A stretch of DNA of 64,000 nucleotides from Legionella sp. (GCA_002786205.1 PEQM01000041.1:79487-143486), one strand, 5' to 3'. Counted from the first letter of the stretch, positions 1 to 9,920 are shown. A program made the numbers and translations. Notes: generated by a model from the letters alone, not told the origin.

Positions 1-33
1 GAAGAAAAGCAGACAAAGTAACTCCTTTATTAA

Positions 34-108
34 ACCTCTTGCGAAAACGCGCCACCCCAACGCTATCGATAAAACAAGCCGCTTGGGCAGTAGCGTTTTT
101 GCAGAGTG
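34..108. repeat. Dispersed inverted-repeat element, family 1, copy 1
   Basis: The left end (acctcttgcgaaaacgc) and right end (gcgtttttgcagag) are imperfect inverted copies of each other. The stretch atcgataaaacaag...gcagtagcg inside it matches the same part of the copies at 15848-15993 and 33576-33721. This is the shortest copy and lacks the central part seen in the others. It lies just before the AlkD-like gene, so its right end overlaps the leader of that gene. Confidence 0.55.
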
Positions 109-123
109 CTAGGCAAAGAAGAG

Positions 124-819
124 ATGATGCAGGATCTTATTTTAAGGGAATTACAGCCCTATGCCATTCCCCTGGCAAAACGAAAAGCCATTTTTTTTAA
201 AACAGGCCCCGGTGATTATGCAGAGCATGACCAATTTCTAGGCGTTCCAACGCCCCAGTTGCGAAAGCTTGCAAAACGTCACCAACAATTGGCTTTAGAC
301 CAACTGGCCGAACTGCTGACCTCGCCCATTAATGAAATCCGCTTGCTGGCCTCTATGATACTGGTGAAGCGTTATCAAAAAAGCGACCTCGCCACTCAAG
401 AGGCTGTTTTTCAGTTGTATTGTTCGCACAGACAATACATCAACAACTGGAACCTGGTTGATGCCACCGCACATCATATCGTTGGTGCCCACCTGCATCA
501 GCAAGACAAAAGTTTCTTATTGGAGCTGGCTTCTTCCAATGTCTTATGGGATAGACGCATCGCCATGGTTTCCACCTGGTATTTTATTCGTCATCATGAA
601 TTTGAATGGACGATTAGCCTTGCGAAAAAACTTTTAGCCGATAAACAAGATCTGATCCACAAAGCCGTAGGCTGGATGTTACGCGAAATGGGCAAACGCG
701 ATCTGGCCTCGCTGTTGGAATTTTTAAATCAATATCGACAACAAATGCCCAGAACAACCCTAAGGTATGCTATAGAGAAGCTCCCTCTGGCCTGTCGACA
801 GGAATACCTGCGCCAATGA
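124..819 (+). CDS. AlkD-like DNA alkylation repair protein
   Basis: A HEAT-repeat DNA glycosylase of the AlkD family, which removes bulky or cationic alkylated bases such as N3- and N7-alkylpurines. The 231-residue length fits the family. Residues known from Bacillus cereus AlkD are present: Trp109 and Asp113 in NNWNLVD, the arginine in LWDRRIAM (about 144-145), and a tryptophan in AVGWMLREMGKRD (about 184). I prefer the ATG at 124 (or 127), preceded by the purine-rich aaagaagag, over the in-frame GTG at 106. The upstream repeat element occupies the promoter region. There is no partner gene in the same operon. Confidence 0.85.
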   Translation: MMQDLILRELQPYAIPLAKRKAIFFKTGPGDYAEHDQFLGVPTPQLRKLAKRHQQLALDQLAELLTSPINEIRLLASMILVKRYQKSDLATQEAVFQLYCSHRQYINNWNLVDATAHHIVGAHLHQQDKSFLLELASSNVLWDRRIAMVSTWYFIRHHEFEWTISLAKKLLADKQDLIHKAVGWMLREMGKRDLASLLEFLNQYRQQMPRTTLRYAIEKLPLACRQEYLRQ

Positions 820-919
820 AATAACTCTATTTTGCGCCCATGCGCATGCGTTATTTCAGCTTGCTTTCAAAATACATGCTATGATATAAAAAAGAACAAC
901 CCATGAAAGCGACTCTATC

Positions 920-2788
920 TTGAACAACCCAGGAAATAACAGCAGTCTTCCTTCCTCCGTGGAAGCCAAGAGCTTAATCAGGCTAGCCTATGAATTGACC
1001 ATGACCGCAACTCTTGCAAAAAATGAGCAAGAAGAAAGAATCAAGGCACTTTGGGAACATCAACGGCGATACAAAAGCCAGACGATACTGGATGCACTAA
1101 ACTTCCAGCTGAAGCAATTAAACAGCTTAGACCCGGTTTTATTTACCTATTGGACTCAAGAAAAACGAGAAGCACAAATTCGCCTGTTAGAGGTGACCAA
1201 ACTGCTACTGGCGGCACAAGAGGCCTATGAGGCCACTTATCAAAAAACAGTCAATCAAGAGGACTATACTAAGGCGTCCAAAGAGTGTGATACCTATCTG
1301 CAAAGCTTACGAACAGAGGGCTTTGTAATACTCCCAAAGGCTGGGCAGCATTTTGCTTACCTGTACTTAAAAGCCGGCTTTGTCTTCGCAAAAAGCATGG
1401 AAAAACTCACTAATATCCGCTCTATTGCTGACATTCGAGACAACATGAGCTGGTTTAATCAAGGCCGACTGTGTTGGGTGTGGGACTCCAGTTTCTTAAA
1501 AAATATTCTGGAGCAATTGCCTCCTGATTTTTTCTATACACAGCAAGCAACGAAAATGGTTTATCTACCGGATCCTTACACCGGGACTTTAAGCTGGGGT
1601 CTGTATTATTTTCGTTTTGCCATTAATTTGGGACTACTGCTCAAGCATACTATGGCAGGCCCCTGGATGAAAGACGAATTAAAAACCATTCCCTGGCCTG
1701 AACGTTTTATGACACAGTGGGAACAAAGAAAATTCCTCCTACTCAATGACTTGATTTGGGCTACTGGCAATCTGGCTTGCTTTTTTTGGCTTTGTGGCAG
1801 CAAAGGCACCTGGGGTGATATTTTAACTATCGCACTGCTTACTTTTGATTTGGCCGTGGCCTTTTGGGATTATGAGGAACAGCAAGTTGCACAAAAACAA
1901 CAGGAACAAGCCTATCTTGCCGATATAGAACGCCTGAACGAACAAATAACAACCATAACACAAGAACTCACCAAGCAAGATGAGCAGAAAAAAATACAAC
2001 TGCAAATACAACTGATAGAATTACAACGGCAATTAGCGGCACTGCAAAAGGCCTATGAGCACAGCAAAAGCCAATGGGAGACCAACAAACTGCTGCTCGC
2101 TATCAATACGGCATATGCAGGCAGTTTACTCCTCTCCTTTGTCTTGCTTACCGCCCCCTATTTCCCTCTGGCAGCCAATACCTTGCTGTCAGTGACTTTA
2201 GTTGGGGCAGCCTTATGCTTTGCTGTGACTTTAATTAACAATGCGGTCAAAGGCCATATTGAGTTAACTGCGCAAAAAAGTGAAATCAAACGACTCACAA
2301 CAGAACGCCAAGAGAAGATAGCCGCATTAAAGGATTTAATCAAACAGAGCGATGAAGAGCCTAAAAAGAAAATCCTGTTTCTGGAAATTCAGAAAAATCT
2401 GTTGGATACACAATACCAACAAATTGAATTAACCAGAAAACAATTGCATCTTGCGCGTGCCATCCTCATTGAATCGCTCATTCCTCCCGTGGTGTTACTC
2501 AGTCTGGTTTTTTTACCTACCGGTATTGGGGTAGGCATTTTAGTGACTGCGGCATTGATTTCTGCAGCCAGTTACTTTCTCATCGAGGCCCTCTTTAAAG
2601 AAGACCCCAAAACCTTGCCACCATTTGATGAGGCAAAGTATCAGGACTTTCTTGACCAGCTTGACACATGGGAGCAAAAGGTCTTACCTCGTTCAGCATC
2701 AGGCTACTTCTCTGAGCCAAAGCCAGCACAATCACTCGTACTGCCTCAGCCAACAGATGAACTAACGGGTAATAAAAAAACGAACTAA
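920..2788 (+). CDS. Orphan coiled-coil membrane protein, 622 residues
   Basis: I do not recognise this protein. It has a mostly helical soluble part (residues 1-270), a hydrophobic hairpin (about 275-315), a Gln/Glu-rich coiled coil (about 318-385), a second hydrophobic hairpin (about 390-440), another charged helical stretch (about 445-512), a third hairpin (about 513-557) and a Pro-rich polar tail. Alternating membrane hairpins and coiled coils are common among Legionella Dot/Icm effectors, but no family motif is visible and the last 30 residues are not clearly Glu-rich. The start is uncertain: the first in-frame start codon is TTG at 920 with a poor ribosome binding site, and the first ATG is at 1001. 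It is transcribed toward mnmG but 87 nt separate the two. Confidence 0.7.
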   Translation: MNNPGNNSSLPSSVEAKSLIRLAYELTMTATLAKNEQEERIKALWEHQRRYKSQTILDALNFQLKQLNSLDPVLFTYWTQEKREAQIRLLEVTKLLLAAQEAYEATYQKTVNQEDYTKASKECDTYLQSLRTEGFVILPKAGQHFAYLYLKAGFVFAKSMEKLTNIRSIADIRDNMSWFNQGRLCWVWDSSFLKNILEQLPPDFFYTQQATKMVYLPDPYTGTLSWGLYYFRFAINLGLLLKHTMAGPWMKDELKTIPWPERFMTQWEQRKFLLLNDLIWATGNLACFFWLCGSKGTWGDILTIALLTFDLAVAFWDYEEQQVAQKQQEQAYLADIERLNEQITTITQELTKQDEQKKIQLQIQLIELQRQLAALQKAYEHSKSQWETNKLLLAINTAYAGSLLLSFVLLTAPYFPLAANTLLSVTLVGAALCFAVTLINNAVKGHIELTAQKSEIKRLTTERQEKIAALKDLIKQSDEEPKKKILFLEIQKNLLDTQYQQIELTRKQLHLARAILIESLIPPVVLLSLVFLPTGIGVGILVTAALISAASYFLIEALFKEDPKTLPPFDEAKYQDFLDQLDTWEQKVLPRSASGYFSEPKPAQSLVLPQPTDELTGNKKTN

Positions 2789-2875
2789 ATACGGCTATTC
2801 ATTGCATAATCAGCTTGGGTAACTTGCTAAAAAAGTGTATAATTGCTCTTTTTGTTACACAGTTATGGTGTATAT

Positions 2876-4756
2876 ATGAATCTTGAACAATGCTATGATG
2901 TCATAGTCGTTGGTGGCGGACATGCAGGAACAGAGGCGGCTTTAGCCTCTGCCCGCATGGGAGCAAGCACTTTATTACTGACTCACAATGTGGACATGCT
3001 GGGACAAATGTCTTGCAATCCGGCCATAGGCGGTATCGGTAAAGGCCATCTGGTAAAAGAAATAGACGCACTAGACGGAGCCATGGCAAAAGCGGCAGAC
3101 CAGGCCGGCATTCAGTTTCGCATTCTCAATGCATCCAAAGGTCCAGCCGTAAGAGCTACCCGAGCACAGGCCGATAGAGTCTTGTATCGCGATGCAATAA
3201 GACAACTCATCCAATCACAAGACAACCTGACTGTATTTCAACAAGCCGTCGATGATTTAATTCTGGAGCAAGGCTTAGTCTGTGGTGTTAAAACCCAAAT
3301 GGGATTTATTCTCAAAGCCAAAACCGTCGTCCTGACTGTCGGTACCTTCTTGGGTGGTAAAATTCATGTGGGCATGAATCATTATGCCGGAGGACGAGCG
3401 GGCGATCCCCCGTCCATTGCCCTGGCACATCAATTACGCGATTTGGCTTTGCCTGTTGGCCGCTTGAAAACAGGGACGCCACCGCGGATAGACCGACGTT
3501 CTTTAAACTTCGAGGTAATGACAGAGCAGCCTGGTGATACGCCTTTGCCTGTTTTTTCCTATTTAGGGACGGCAGCATGTCATCCGCAACAAATTTCTTG
3601 TCACATTACGCATACAACCGAAGCCACCCATGACATCATTCGCAATAACTTACATCAATCACCGATGTACGCAGGCGTTATTGAAGGCATCGGGCCTCGC
3701 TATTGCCCCTCGATTGAAGACAAGGTTGTTCGCTTCGCCGACAAACTGTCTCATCAAATCTTTGTTGAGCCAGAAGGCCTGACTACAGCAGAGATTTATC
3801 CTAATGGCATCTCGACCAGCCTTCCCTTTGAAGTGCAAGTACAGTTCGTTCGCACGATCAAAGGATTTGAAAACGCACACATCACGCGCCCTGGCTATGC
3901 CATTGAGTATGATTATTTTGACCCACGCGGCTTAACCAGCTTTTTGCAAACCAAGGCGATTGCCAACTTGTTTTTTGCCGGCCAAATCAATGGCACAACC
4001 GGCTATGAAGAAGCAGCAGCACAAGGGCTCATTGCTGGCATGAATGCCGCTTTGTATGTACAAGAAAAAGAACTGTGGTGTCCACGCCGGGATGAAGCCT
4101 ATATTGGTGTGCTCATTGATGACCTCATTACCTGTGGTACGCAAGAACCTTACCGGATGTTCACCTCTCGTGCGGAATACCGTTTACTATTAAGAGAAGA
4201 CAATGCGGATTTACGCCTGACGGCAAAAGGACGCGAATTAGGTCTGGTCGGCGAGCGGCGCTGGGCCGCTTTCTCGCAAAAACAAGAAGCAATACAACAA
4301 ACTCAAACTCAACTGCAAAAAACCTGGGTTAGAGTAGGACATAATGACTTGCTGGCCGATGTATTAGACAAACCGCTCCAACATGATACTCGTGCTTATG
4401 AAGTGCTCAAGCGACCTGAAATCCAATACAGTCATTTATTGCGTGTTGCCGAGTTGGATTTGCCACTATTGCCTGAGGCAGTGATGGAACAGGTGGAAAT
4501 TCAAAACAAGTATGCAGGCTATATTGACCGACAACAACAAGACATTGAAAAACTGAAAAAATTTGAAGAAACACATTTGCCTGATTGCTTTGATTATGCA
4601 AAAGTACGAGGCTTGTCTAACGAAGTCATGCAAAAATTAACTAAAATAAAACCCAAAACACTGGCTCAGGCAGGACGTATTTCCGGGGTCACTCCCGCAG
4701 CCTTGTCCTTGCTTCTTGTGCATTTAAAAAAGAAACGGCAGGCTCATGAAGGATAA
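2876..4756 (+). CDS. mnmG: tRNA uridine 5-carboxymethylaminomethyl modification enzyme MnmG
   Basis: The FAD-binding subunit of the MnmE-MnmG complex, which modifies the wobble uridine of several tRNAs. From the ATG at 2876 it is 626 residues, the usual length. The N-terminal Rossmann motif [10 protein letters not shown] is followed by the family motif [14 protein letters not shown]. The centre carries [12 protein letters not shown] and [16 protein letters not shown]. The C-terminal helical domain, KVRGLSNEV...RISGVTPAA, binds MnmE and tRNA. The upstream in-frame TTG at 2843 would add 11 residues unlike the family. The stop overlaps rsmG by 11 nt, so the two are probably co-transcribed and translationally coupled. 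Confidence 0.97.
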   Translation: MNLEQCYDVIVVGGGHAGTEAALASARMGASTLLLTHNVDMLGQMSCNPAIGGIGKGHLVKEIDALDGAMAKAADQAGIQFRILNASKGPAVRATRAQADRVLYRDAIRQLIQSQDNLTVFQQAVDDLILEQGLVCGVKTQMGFILKAKTVVLTVGTFLGGKIHVGMNHYAGGRAGDPPSIALAHQLRDLALPVGRLKTGTPPRIDRRSLNFEVMTEQPGDTPLPVFSYLGTAACHPQQISCHITHTTEATHDIIRNNLHQSPMYAGVIEGIGPRYCPSIEDKVVRFADKLSHQIFVEPEGLTTAEIYPNGISTSLPFEVQVQFVRTIKGFENAHITRPGYAIEYDYFDPRGLTSFLQTKAIANLFFAGQINGTTGYEEAAAQGLIAGMNAALYVQEKELWCPRRDEAYIGVLIDDLITCGTQEPYRMFTSRAEYRLLLREDNADLRLTAKGRELGLVGERRWAAFSQKQEAIQQTQTQLQKTWVRVGHNDLLADVLDKPLQHDTRAYEVLKRPEIQYSHLLRVAELDLPLLPEAVMEQVEIQNKYAGYIDRQQQDIEKLKKFEETHLPDCFDYAKVRGLSNEVMQKLTKIKPKTLAQAGRISGVTPAALSLLLVHLKKKRQAHEG

Positions 4757-5366
4757 CGACGCGCTTTTTTTACAACTCCAGGCAGGCTTGGCCACCTATG
4801 GTTTTTCACCTCATAGTGAGGCTTTGTTTCATTATCTGACTTTACTTAACAAATGGAATACCGCATACAATCTGACGGCCATTCGCGAACCTGAAGTCAT
4901 GATCAACAAACACCTCCTTGACAGCCTGGCTATTGCGCCTTGGCTTAATGGTAAAAAAATACTCGATGTCGGCACAGGAGCTGGCTTGCCAGGTATTCCA
5001 CTGGCCATTACGCATCCTGATATCTCCTTTGTTTTATTGGATAGTAATGGTAAAAAAATAAGATTTTTAAATGAAGTTAAAAGACAACTTTCATTAACCA
5101 ATGTGGAAATGGTACAATTTCGTGTAGAAAACTACCACCCGAAATCAGGTTTTGATACAGTAATAAGCCGTGCTTTTAGCAACATTGAACAAATGATTCA
5201 CTGGACTCAACATCTCATTGCCCCCAAAGGGCTTTGGTTGGCTATGAAAGGTCGCTATCCTGAAGAGGAGCTGGCACTGCTAAAACAGCCCTACCGCGTG
5301 GAGCCTTATACGGTCAAAACCATAGAGGGTGAACGCTGTTGCGTCTTAATTAATAATAACAACTAA
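4746..5366 (+). CDS. rsmG: 16S rRNA (guanine-527-N7) methyltransferase RsmG
   Basis: A class I SAM-dependent methyltransferase that makes m7G527 in 16S rRNA. The SAM-binding motif [15 protein letters not shown] lies near residues 75-90. [19 protein letters not shown], typical of the family, precedes it, and VISRAFSN follows. The length of 206 residues matches E. coli RsmG. The start overlaps the end of mnmG, and parA follows after 9 nt, giving the classic mnmG-rsmG-parA-parB order. Confidence 0.96.
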   Translation: MKDNDALFLQLQAGLATYGFSPHSEALFHYLTLLNKWNTAYNLTAIREPEVMINKHLLDSLAIAPWLNGKKILDVGTGAGLPGIPLAITHPDISFVLLDSNGKKIRFLNEVKRQLSLTNVEMVQFRVENYHPKSGFDTVISRAFSNIEQMIHWTQHLIAPKGLWLAMKGRYPEEELALLKQPYRVEPYTVKTIEGERCCVLINNNN

Positions 5367-5375
5367 GGAATACAA

Positions 5376-6146
5376 ATGGCGAAAGTCATAGCCATTGCCA
5401 ACCAAAAAGGCGGAGTCGGCAAAACCACTACAGCAATCAATCTGGCCGCATCACTTGCAGCCCAAAAACACCGCACCCTGCTCATTGACATGGATCCACA
5501 AGGCAATGCCACCATGGGCAGCGGTGTGGACAAAAATCAATTAGTCCATACCACCAATGATGTATTGCTACATGACAGTCTGGCAGAACAGGCCTCTTTA
5601 ACAACCACCAGTGGTTATGATTTGATCCCAGGCAATGAAGACTTGACTGTAGCGGAAGTCAGCCTGATGGAGCGCAATCATCGCGAAACCTTTCTTTACA
5701 AAGCCTTGCAGCCGATTCAAGCCCTGTACGATTATATTTTAATCGATTGTCCACCCACGCTAAATACCTTGACTATCAATGCCTTTGTTGCAGCCGATTC
5801 CGTCTTGATTCCCTTACAGTGTGAATATTTTGCTTTGGAAGGATTAGCAGGCTTGCTGTCTACTATTGAACAAGTCAAAGCCTCGGTGAATCCTCGCTTA
5901 CAACTGGAGGGCTTATTGCGCACCATGTATGATGGACGAAACCGACTCAGTACGGAAGTATCCAAGCAATTACAAGATCATTTCCCATCCAAGGTCTATC
6001 AAACCGTCATCCCAAGAAACATTCGCCTGGCCGAAGCGCCAAGTCACGGATTACCTGCACTGCAATACGACAAGAACTCTACTGGTGCCGCAGCCTATCT
6101 GGCCTTGGCCACAGAGCTAGCAAGTAAACAAACTGTAGCAGGTTAA
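5376..6146 (+). CDS. parA: Chromosome partitioning ATPase ParA (Soj)
   Basis: A ParA/MinD-family ATPase that works with ParB to segregate replication origins. The deviant Walker A motif KGGVGKTTT is at residues 10-18, the Walker B-like ILIDCPPTL at about 122-130, and MDPQGNATMGSG is typical of Soj. The length is 256 residues. A ribosome binding site aaggaa precedes the ATG. It is followed after 11 nt by parB. The short spacing to rsmG suggests a single operon. Confidence 0.96.
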   Translation: MAKVIAIANQKGGVGKTTTAINLAASLAAQKHRTLLIDMDPQGNATMGSGVDKNQLVHTTNDVLLHDSLAEQASLTTTSGYDLIPGNEDLTVAEVSLMERNHRETFLYKALQPIQALYDYILIDCPPTLNTLTINAFVAADSVLIPLQCEYFALEGLAGLLSTIEQVKASVNPRLQLEGLLRTMYDGRNRLSTEVSKQLQDHFPSKVYQTVIPRNIRLAEAPSHGLPALQYDKNSTGAAAYLALATELASKQTVAG

Positions 6147-6157
6147 TTGAGGCCAAT

Positions 6158-7021
6158 ATGACAACAAAACGCAGTGGATTAGGAAGAAATTTATCGGCTT
6201 TATTAGGGCAAACAGGCAGTACTTTATTAACCCAAGCGCCACAAACAGAATTATCCAGGCTGGCGGTGAGCAGTCTACAGCCCGGTCAATACCAGCCACG
6301 CGGTGAAATAGAAGACGCGCCGCTACAGCAATTGGCTGAATCCATCAAACAACAAGGTGTATTACAACCACTATTAGTGCGCGCCCTGCATCCTGGACAA
6401 TATGAGATCATTGCCGGTGAACGCCGATGGCGCGCCAGCCAATTGGCCGGTTTAACTGAAGTGCCTGTCATTATCAAACAGGTCAATGATGAAACGGCTA
6501 TGGCTTTGGCGCTGCTGGAAAACTTACAAAGAGAAGACTTAAATGCCATGGATCAAGCCCGCGCTATCCAGCGTTTGGTAAGCGAATTCAGTTTGACACA
6601 TCAACAAATCGCTGACTTGCTTTGCAAATCAAGAACCACCATCAGCAACTTCTTACGCCTGCTGTCCTTGTCTTCTTCCGTTAAAAAATTACTAGAACAT
6701 GGTGATTTGGATATGGGGCATGCCCGTGCTTTATTGACCCTCAATGAAGAACAGCAAAATCAGGTAGCCCAGCTTATTCTAAGCAAAAACCTCTCCGTGC
6801 GAGAAACAGAAAAGCTGGTAGAACGAGTCAAAGCCGGTGTAATGGATACACCCAAGGCAGAACCACCCAAAACCATGCATCAGGAAAAAATTCAACATCT
6901 GGCACAGCAGCTAAAAACAGCCATTAAATTAAAACCGGGTAAAGCAGGCAAAGGAGCAGTGGTTATTCATTATAAAGACGAATCAACCTTGGCACGGATT
7001 ATAGAACACTTGTTGCATTAG
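6158..7021 (+). CDS. parB: Chromosome partitioning protein ParB (Spo0J)
   Basis: A CTPase/DNA-binding protein that loads at parS and acts with ParA. The N-terminal ParB/sulfiredoxin domain includes QPRGEIED and the nucleotide-binding GERRWRASQLAG. The helix-turn-helix LTHQQIADLLCKSRTTISN is near residue 148, and a C-terminal dimerisation domain follows. The length is 287 residues. No good parS site is visible next to the operon; a degenerate one at 50524 is discussed among the rejected items. Confidence 0.96.
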   Translation: MTTKRSGLGRNLSALLGQTGSTLLTQAPQTELSRLAVSSLQPGQYQPRGEIEDAPLQQLAESIKQQGVLQPLLVRALHPGQYEIIAGERRWRASQLAGLTEVPVIIKQVNDETAMALALLENLQREDLNAMDQARAIQRLVSEFSLTHQQIADLLCKSRTTISNFLRLLSLSSSVKKLLEHGDLDMGHARALLTLNEEQQNQVAQLILSKNLSVRETEKLVERVKAGVMDTPKAEPPKTMHQEKIQHLAQQLKTAIKLKPGKAGKGAVVIHYKDESTLARIIEHLLH

Positions 7022-7254
7022 CAATACACTGATACCCCGTCATTCATCCAATAGACTTCTTGTATAATGGGTAGGTTTAACTTGCCAACCAGGCAGCCAT
7101 ATTGCAGAGCACCGCAAAAACAGGGATAACGACTTCATTCAGTCAAAAAGGCCAGTGATGCAAGCAGTCTCAATCCCCATCCCAGCGATGGGGATACGTT
7201 TAACTAGAGTTAAATCAATTCCTTGTCGCAACTTAGCACCGATTCAACTGCTTT
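7022..7254. other. Intergenic region with orphan -10 box and two hairpins
   Basis: This lies between the convergent parB and CMD genes. It holds a perfect TATAAT on the plus strand at 7063-7068 with a poor -35, a hairpin with 9-bp stems (atccccatc / gatggggat, 7173-7195) and a second small palindrome tttaactagagttaaa (7199-7214). Neither hairpin has a T-run on the plus strand. The sequence tagacttcttg at 7052 resembles the terminus of repeat family 1. A short non-coding transcript is possible but unproven. Confidence 0.35.
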
Positions 7255-7644
7255 TTAAGTCAGCAAGCCCTTGTCTTCAAATACTTCTTTTGCCACCATA
7301 ATGGCATTGGTTGCCGTAGGAAAACCGCCATATAAAATCATTAAAGTAATAACTTCGACTATCTCTTCTTTGGTTGCTCCGCAACGAAGTGCGGCATCAA
7401 TATGCAGCTTCAATTGAGGCAAACTATCCCCTCTGACCGTCAGTGCTGCCAATGCACACAATTCCTTCGTTTTGGCTGACAACACACTGTTTTCACTGCC
7501 ATAGACATCGCCATAAGCACACTCTACATTAATTTTTGCAAACAAAGGCGCAACTTTCTCAATCGATTGAGCATACTCGTCTGCTTTCACGCCTAAATGT
7601 TCGCGCAAGACTTCCATGCCTTTCTCATAACGCTTGTTTATCAT
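7255..7644 (-). CDS. Carboxymuconolactone decarboxylase-family protein
   Basis: A small all-helical protein of the CMD/AhpD superfamily, 129 residues. The family core is visible as ELCALAALTVRGD, then LHIDAALRCGATKEEIVEVI and YGGFPTATNA. The CxxC pair of AhpD-type peroxidase reductases is absent, so it is closer to the gamma-carboxymuconolactone decarboxylase branch. The real substrate is unknown, because no aromatic-degradation genes are nearby. It is the last gene of the leftward alsS-DoxX-CMD cluster, 20 nt after the DoxX gene. Confidence 0.85.
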   Translation of the reverse strand: MINKRYEKGMEVLREHLGVKADEYAQSIEKVAPLFAKINVECAYGDVYGSENSVLSAKTKELCALAALTVRGDSLPQLKLHIDAALRCGATKEEIVEVITLMILYGGFPTATNAIMVAKEVFEDKGLLT

Positions 7645-7664
7645 CGCTTTTCCTTTTAAATAAT

Positions 7665-8069
7665 TTAAATGGCTGAAGTTCCTATCACAAACAACAAAGC
7701 ACTTAGTGAAATGGTTAAATTACCAATAAAAATAATGGTATTTAGTGTCCTCTCAGGCCCCTTATCCATAAGCCAAAAACAGTGATAAATAAAAGTAGCA
7801 AACACAGCAAAGACAATTAATACAGCCGCTGCGGGCAAAAGCCAAACGCCCAGCATCACCAAAAGTCCTGCTACCAATTCAATAAGAAGTCCAAATGAAA
7901 AAAGAACAACAGGATAAGGTAATGACCGCTGACGCATTACATCAATAGCGGCCTCCTTATGCACATAATTCCAAAAAACAAAGAAAACAAAATAAAATCC
8001 TACCAATACCCGCGCTACCACAATGCAGCACGCCAATAGACAGTCTTGACTCATCCAATCCACGCTCAT
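7665..8069 (-). CDS. DoxX-family membrane protein
   Basis: A small integral membrane protein with about four hydrophobic segments, of the DoxX/DoxD-like family. RVLVGFYFVFFVFWNYV, the segment around residue 60 containing ELVAGLLVMLG, and HCFWLMDKGPERTLN are typical. I chose the ATG at 8069 because GGAG sits 8 nt upstream; an upstream TTG at 8081 would place that sequence inside the gene. It lies between the alsS-like gene and a CMD-family gene on the same strand. DoxX proteins are often linked to redox enzymes, but the role here is unknown. Confidence 0.8.
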   Translation of the reverse strand: MSVDWMSQDCLLACCIVVARVLVGFYFVFFVFWNYVHKEAAIDVMRQRSLPYPVVLFSFGLLIELVAGLLVMLGVWLLPAAAVLIVFAVFATFIYHCFWLMDKGPERTLNTIIFIGNLTISLSALLFVIGTSAI

Positions 8070-8108
8070 GATTCGCTCCAATTGTCAGACAAACAAAGTT
8101 CAACCCCA

Positions 8109-9764
8109 TTAATGCCCTTTTTGAATGCAGTCTGTTTTGAATAACTCAGGATTGTCTGAGTAATCAATAGGCACATCTATTAATACAGGCACTTTTTGTT
8201 TTTTCGCTTCATCTACTATCAAATTAAAATTATCAGGGTGATCCAATTCATAACCTTTTGCACCAAAAGCTTTAGCAAAATCTATGACATTGACTTTGCC
8301 AAGCGCCACCCCGGCTTCACGATGGTATTTCATCTCTTCTTGTTCTTTAACCATATCATAAGAACCATCTCGCCATATAAAATGGATAAAATGCTGCTTT
8401 TCACGCACCGCTGTCTCTAATTCCATCGCTGAAAATAAAAACCCGCCATCGCCAGACAGCGAAATAATTGATTTGTCTGGATGTACCCAACGCGCGGCCA
8501 TGGCCCAAGGCAGTGCCACGCCTAGCGTTTGTTGTCCATTGCTAAACAGTAAGTGATGAGGCTGATAGGATAAAAAATAACGCGCCATCCACATGTAAAT
8601 TGATCCAATATCACAAAGCACAATGGTGTTGTCATCAATGGTTGCTCGCAATAAATTAATAAAATGCAAAGGATGCATCAACTGATTGTGCGATAGCTGT
8701 TTTTTATTCACAATATCCATATATTGTTGATGAAAAGCGCTGACATTTTTTTTATTCTGCTCTTTCATGACAGGCTGCAGCAGCGTGCTTATCGCCCGGA
8801 TATTGCTATCAATATCGCCTAACAGCTCCAGTTTAGGTTGATATGACTGATGGATTTTTGCAGGAATATAGTCCAGATGGATTATGATTTTTTTTCCCTC
8901 GACATTCCAGGTTTCAGGATCGTATTCCACCAGATTTAAACCAATAGTAACAATCACATCTGCTTGAGCAAGGAGCTTATCACCGGGTTGGTTCCTGAAT
9001 AATCCCACGCGCCCGGCAAAACACGGCAGTAAGGAGCGAGAAATAACACCTGCAGCCTGAAAAGTACTGACGGTGGGGATGCTTGTTTTTTCTAGCAAAG
9101 CATGGATGGCTGCTGTATTTTTCGGACGACTGGCCTCTTCTCCCAACAAAAGAACAGGGCATTGAGCCTGATTAATTAACGCCGCAGCCTCTTGCAGCTT
9201 TTCTTGGTGAGCAGCACCATAACTGACTTCATTTCTTGGCAAGATCACCGAAGCGTCTGTCATGACCGACAGCACGTCTTGTGGCAAACTGATGAAACAG
9301 GCGCCACTTCTGGGTGCCATCGCTGTACGAAACGCATTGGCAAACACCTCAGGGATATTATCAGCAGATTGTACTTCCACACTGTATTTGGTAACTGGCG
9401 CCATCACCCGGACATTGTCGGTATTTTGATGAGACTCCCTAAGCATCATGCCAGAAGGCACATTACCCCCAATGGCCACTACTGGGTCACCTTCGGTGGT
9501 CGCCGTCAACAAGCCCGTAGTCAAATTGGTTACGCCAGGACCCGAAGTCACTAAGACCACGCCAGGACGACCGGTTAGACGACCATAAGCTGCTGCCATA
9601 AAAGCCGCATTTTGCTCATGACGACAAATGATTAACTGAATCGATGAGTCATCCAGGGCATCAAAAACTGCATCAATTTTAGCACCAGGGATACCAAAAA
9701 CATACTCTACTCCTTGCGCCTCCAAGCATTTCACCACCAAGTGTGCTGCCTTTATTTGATCCAT
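8109..9764 (-). CDS. alsS: Acetolactate synthase, catabolic AlsS type
   Basis: A thiamine-diphosphate enzyme that condenses two pyruvates to acetolactate. The catalytic glutamate is in RHEQNAAFMAAAYGRLTG (about residue 50), and the ThDP/Mg motif starts at SLSGDGGFLFS and ends near WRDGSYDMV. GLFRNQPGD and EYDPETWN are hallmarks of the FAD-independent AlsS/BudB branch rather than IlvB. The ATG at 9764 has AAGGAT 6 nt upstream and is preferred to the GTG at 9770. There is no acetolactate decarboxylase gene beside it, so the fate of acetolactate is open: it could yield diacetyl/acetoin spontaneously or feed branched-chain synthesis. Confidence 0.88.
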   Translation of the reverse strand: MDQIKAAHLVVKCLEAQGVEYVFGIPGAKIDAVFDALDDSSIQLIICRHEQNAAFMAAAYGRLTGRPGVVLVTSGPGVTNLTTGLLTATTEGDPVVAIGGNVPSGMMLRESHQNTDNVRVMAPVTKYSVEVQSADNIPEVFANAFRTAMAPRSGACFISLPQDVLSVMTDASVILPRNEVSYGAAHQEKLQEAAALINQAQCPVLLLGEEASRPKNTAAIHALLEKTSIPTVSTFQAAGVISRSLLPCFAGRVGLFRNQPGDKLLAQADVIVTIGLNLVEYDPETWNVEGKKIIIHLDYIPAKIHQSYQPKLELLGDIDSNIRAISTLLQPVMKEQNKKNVSAFHQQYMDIVNKKQLSHNQLMHPLHFINLLRATIDDNTIVLCDIGSIYMWMARYFLSYQPHHLLFSNGQQTLGVALPWAMAARWVHPDKSIISLSGDGGFLFSAMELETAVREKQHFIHFIWRDGSYDMVKEQEEMKYHREAGVALGKVNVIDFAKAFGAKGYELDHPDNFNLIVDEAKKQKVPVLIDVPIDYSDNPELFKTDCIQKGH

Positions 9765-9818
9765 GATCACATCCTTGCCTGATAAAAATAAGTTTATTTA
9801 ATAGGATAGAATACAGCT

Positions 9819-9838
9819 GATGCATCCATGGGTGCATC
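9819..9838. promoter_or_regulatory. 20-bp near-palindrome upstream of alsS, operator candidate
   Basis: The sequence gatgcatccatgggtgcatc is an inverted repeat with a single mismatched pair, centred on ccatgg. It lies about 55-75 nt upstream of the alsS start, where a dyad-binding regulator could sit. No regulator gene is adjacent. That it is an operator is inference. Confidence 0.4.
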
Positions 9839-9920
9839 TTTGACTACTGGATGTATATTTTTAAAGCGCTATATTGAGTATAGGCAAAGAAATGGAACTA
9901 AACCAGATAAGGCATGCAGT

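Noticed and set aside
2843..7021. Chromosomal origin next to mnmG-rsmG-parA-parB
   Set aside because: This gene order is often near oriC, but dnaA, rpmH, rnpA, yidC, mnmE and DnaA-box clusters are not seen here.
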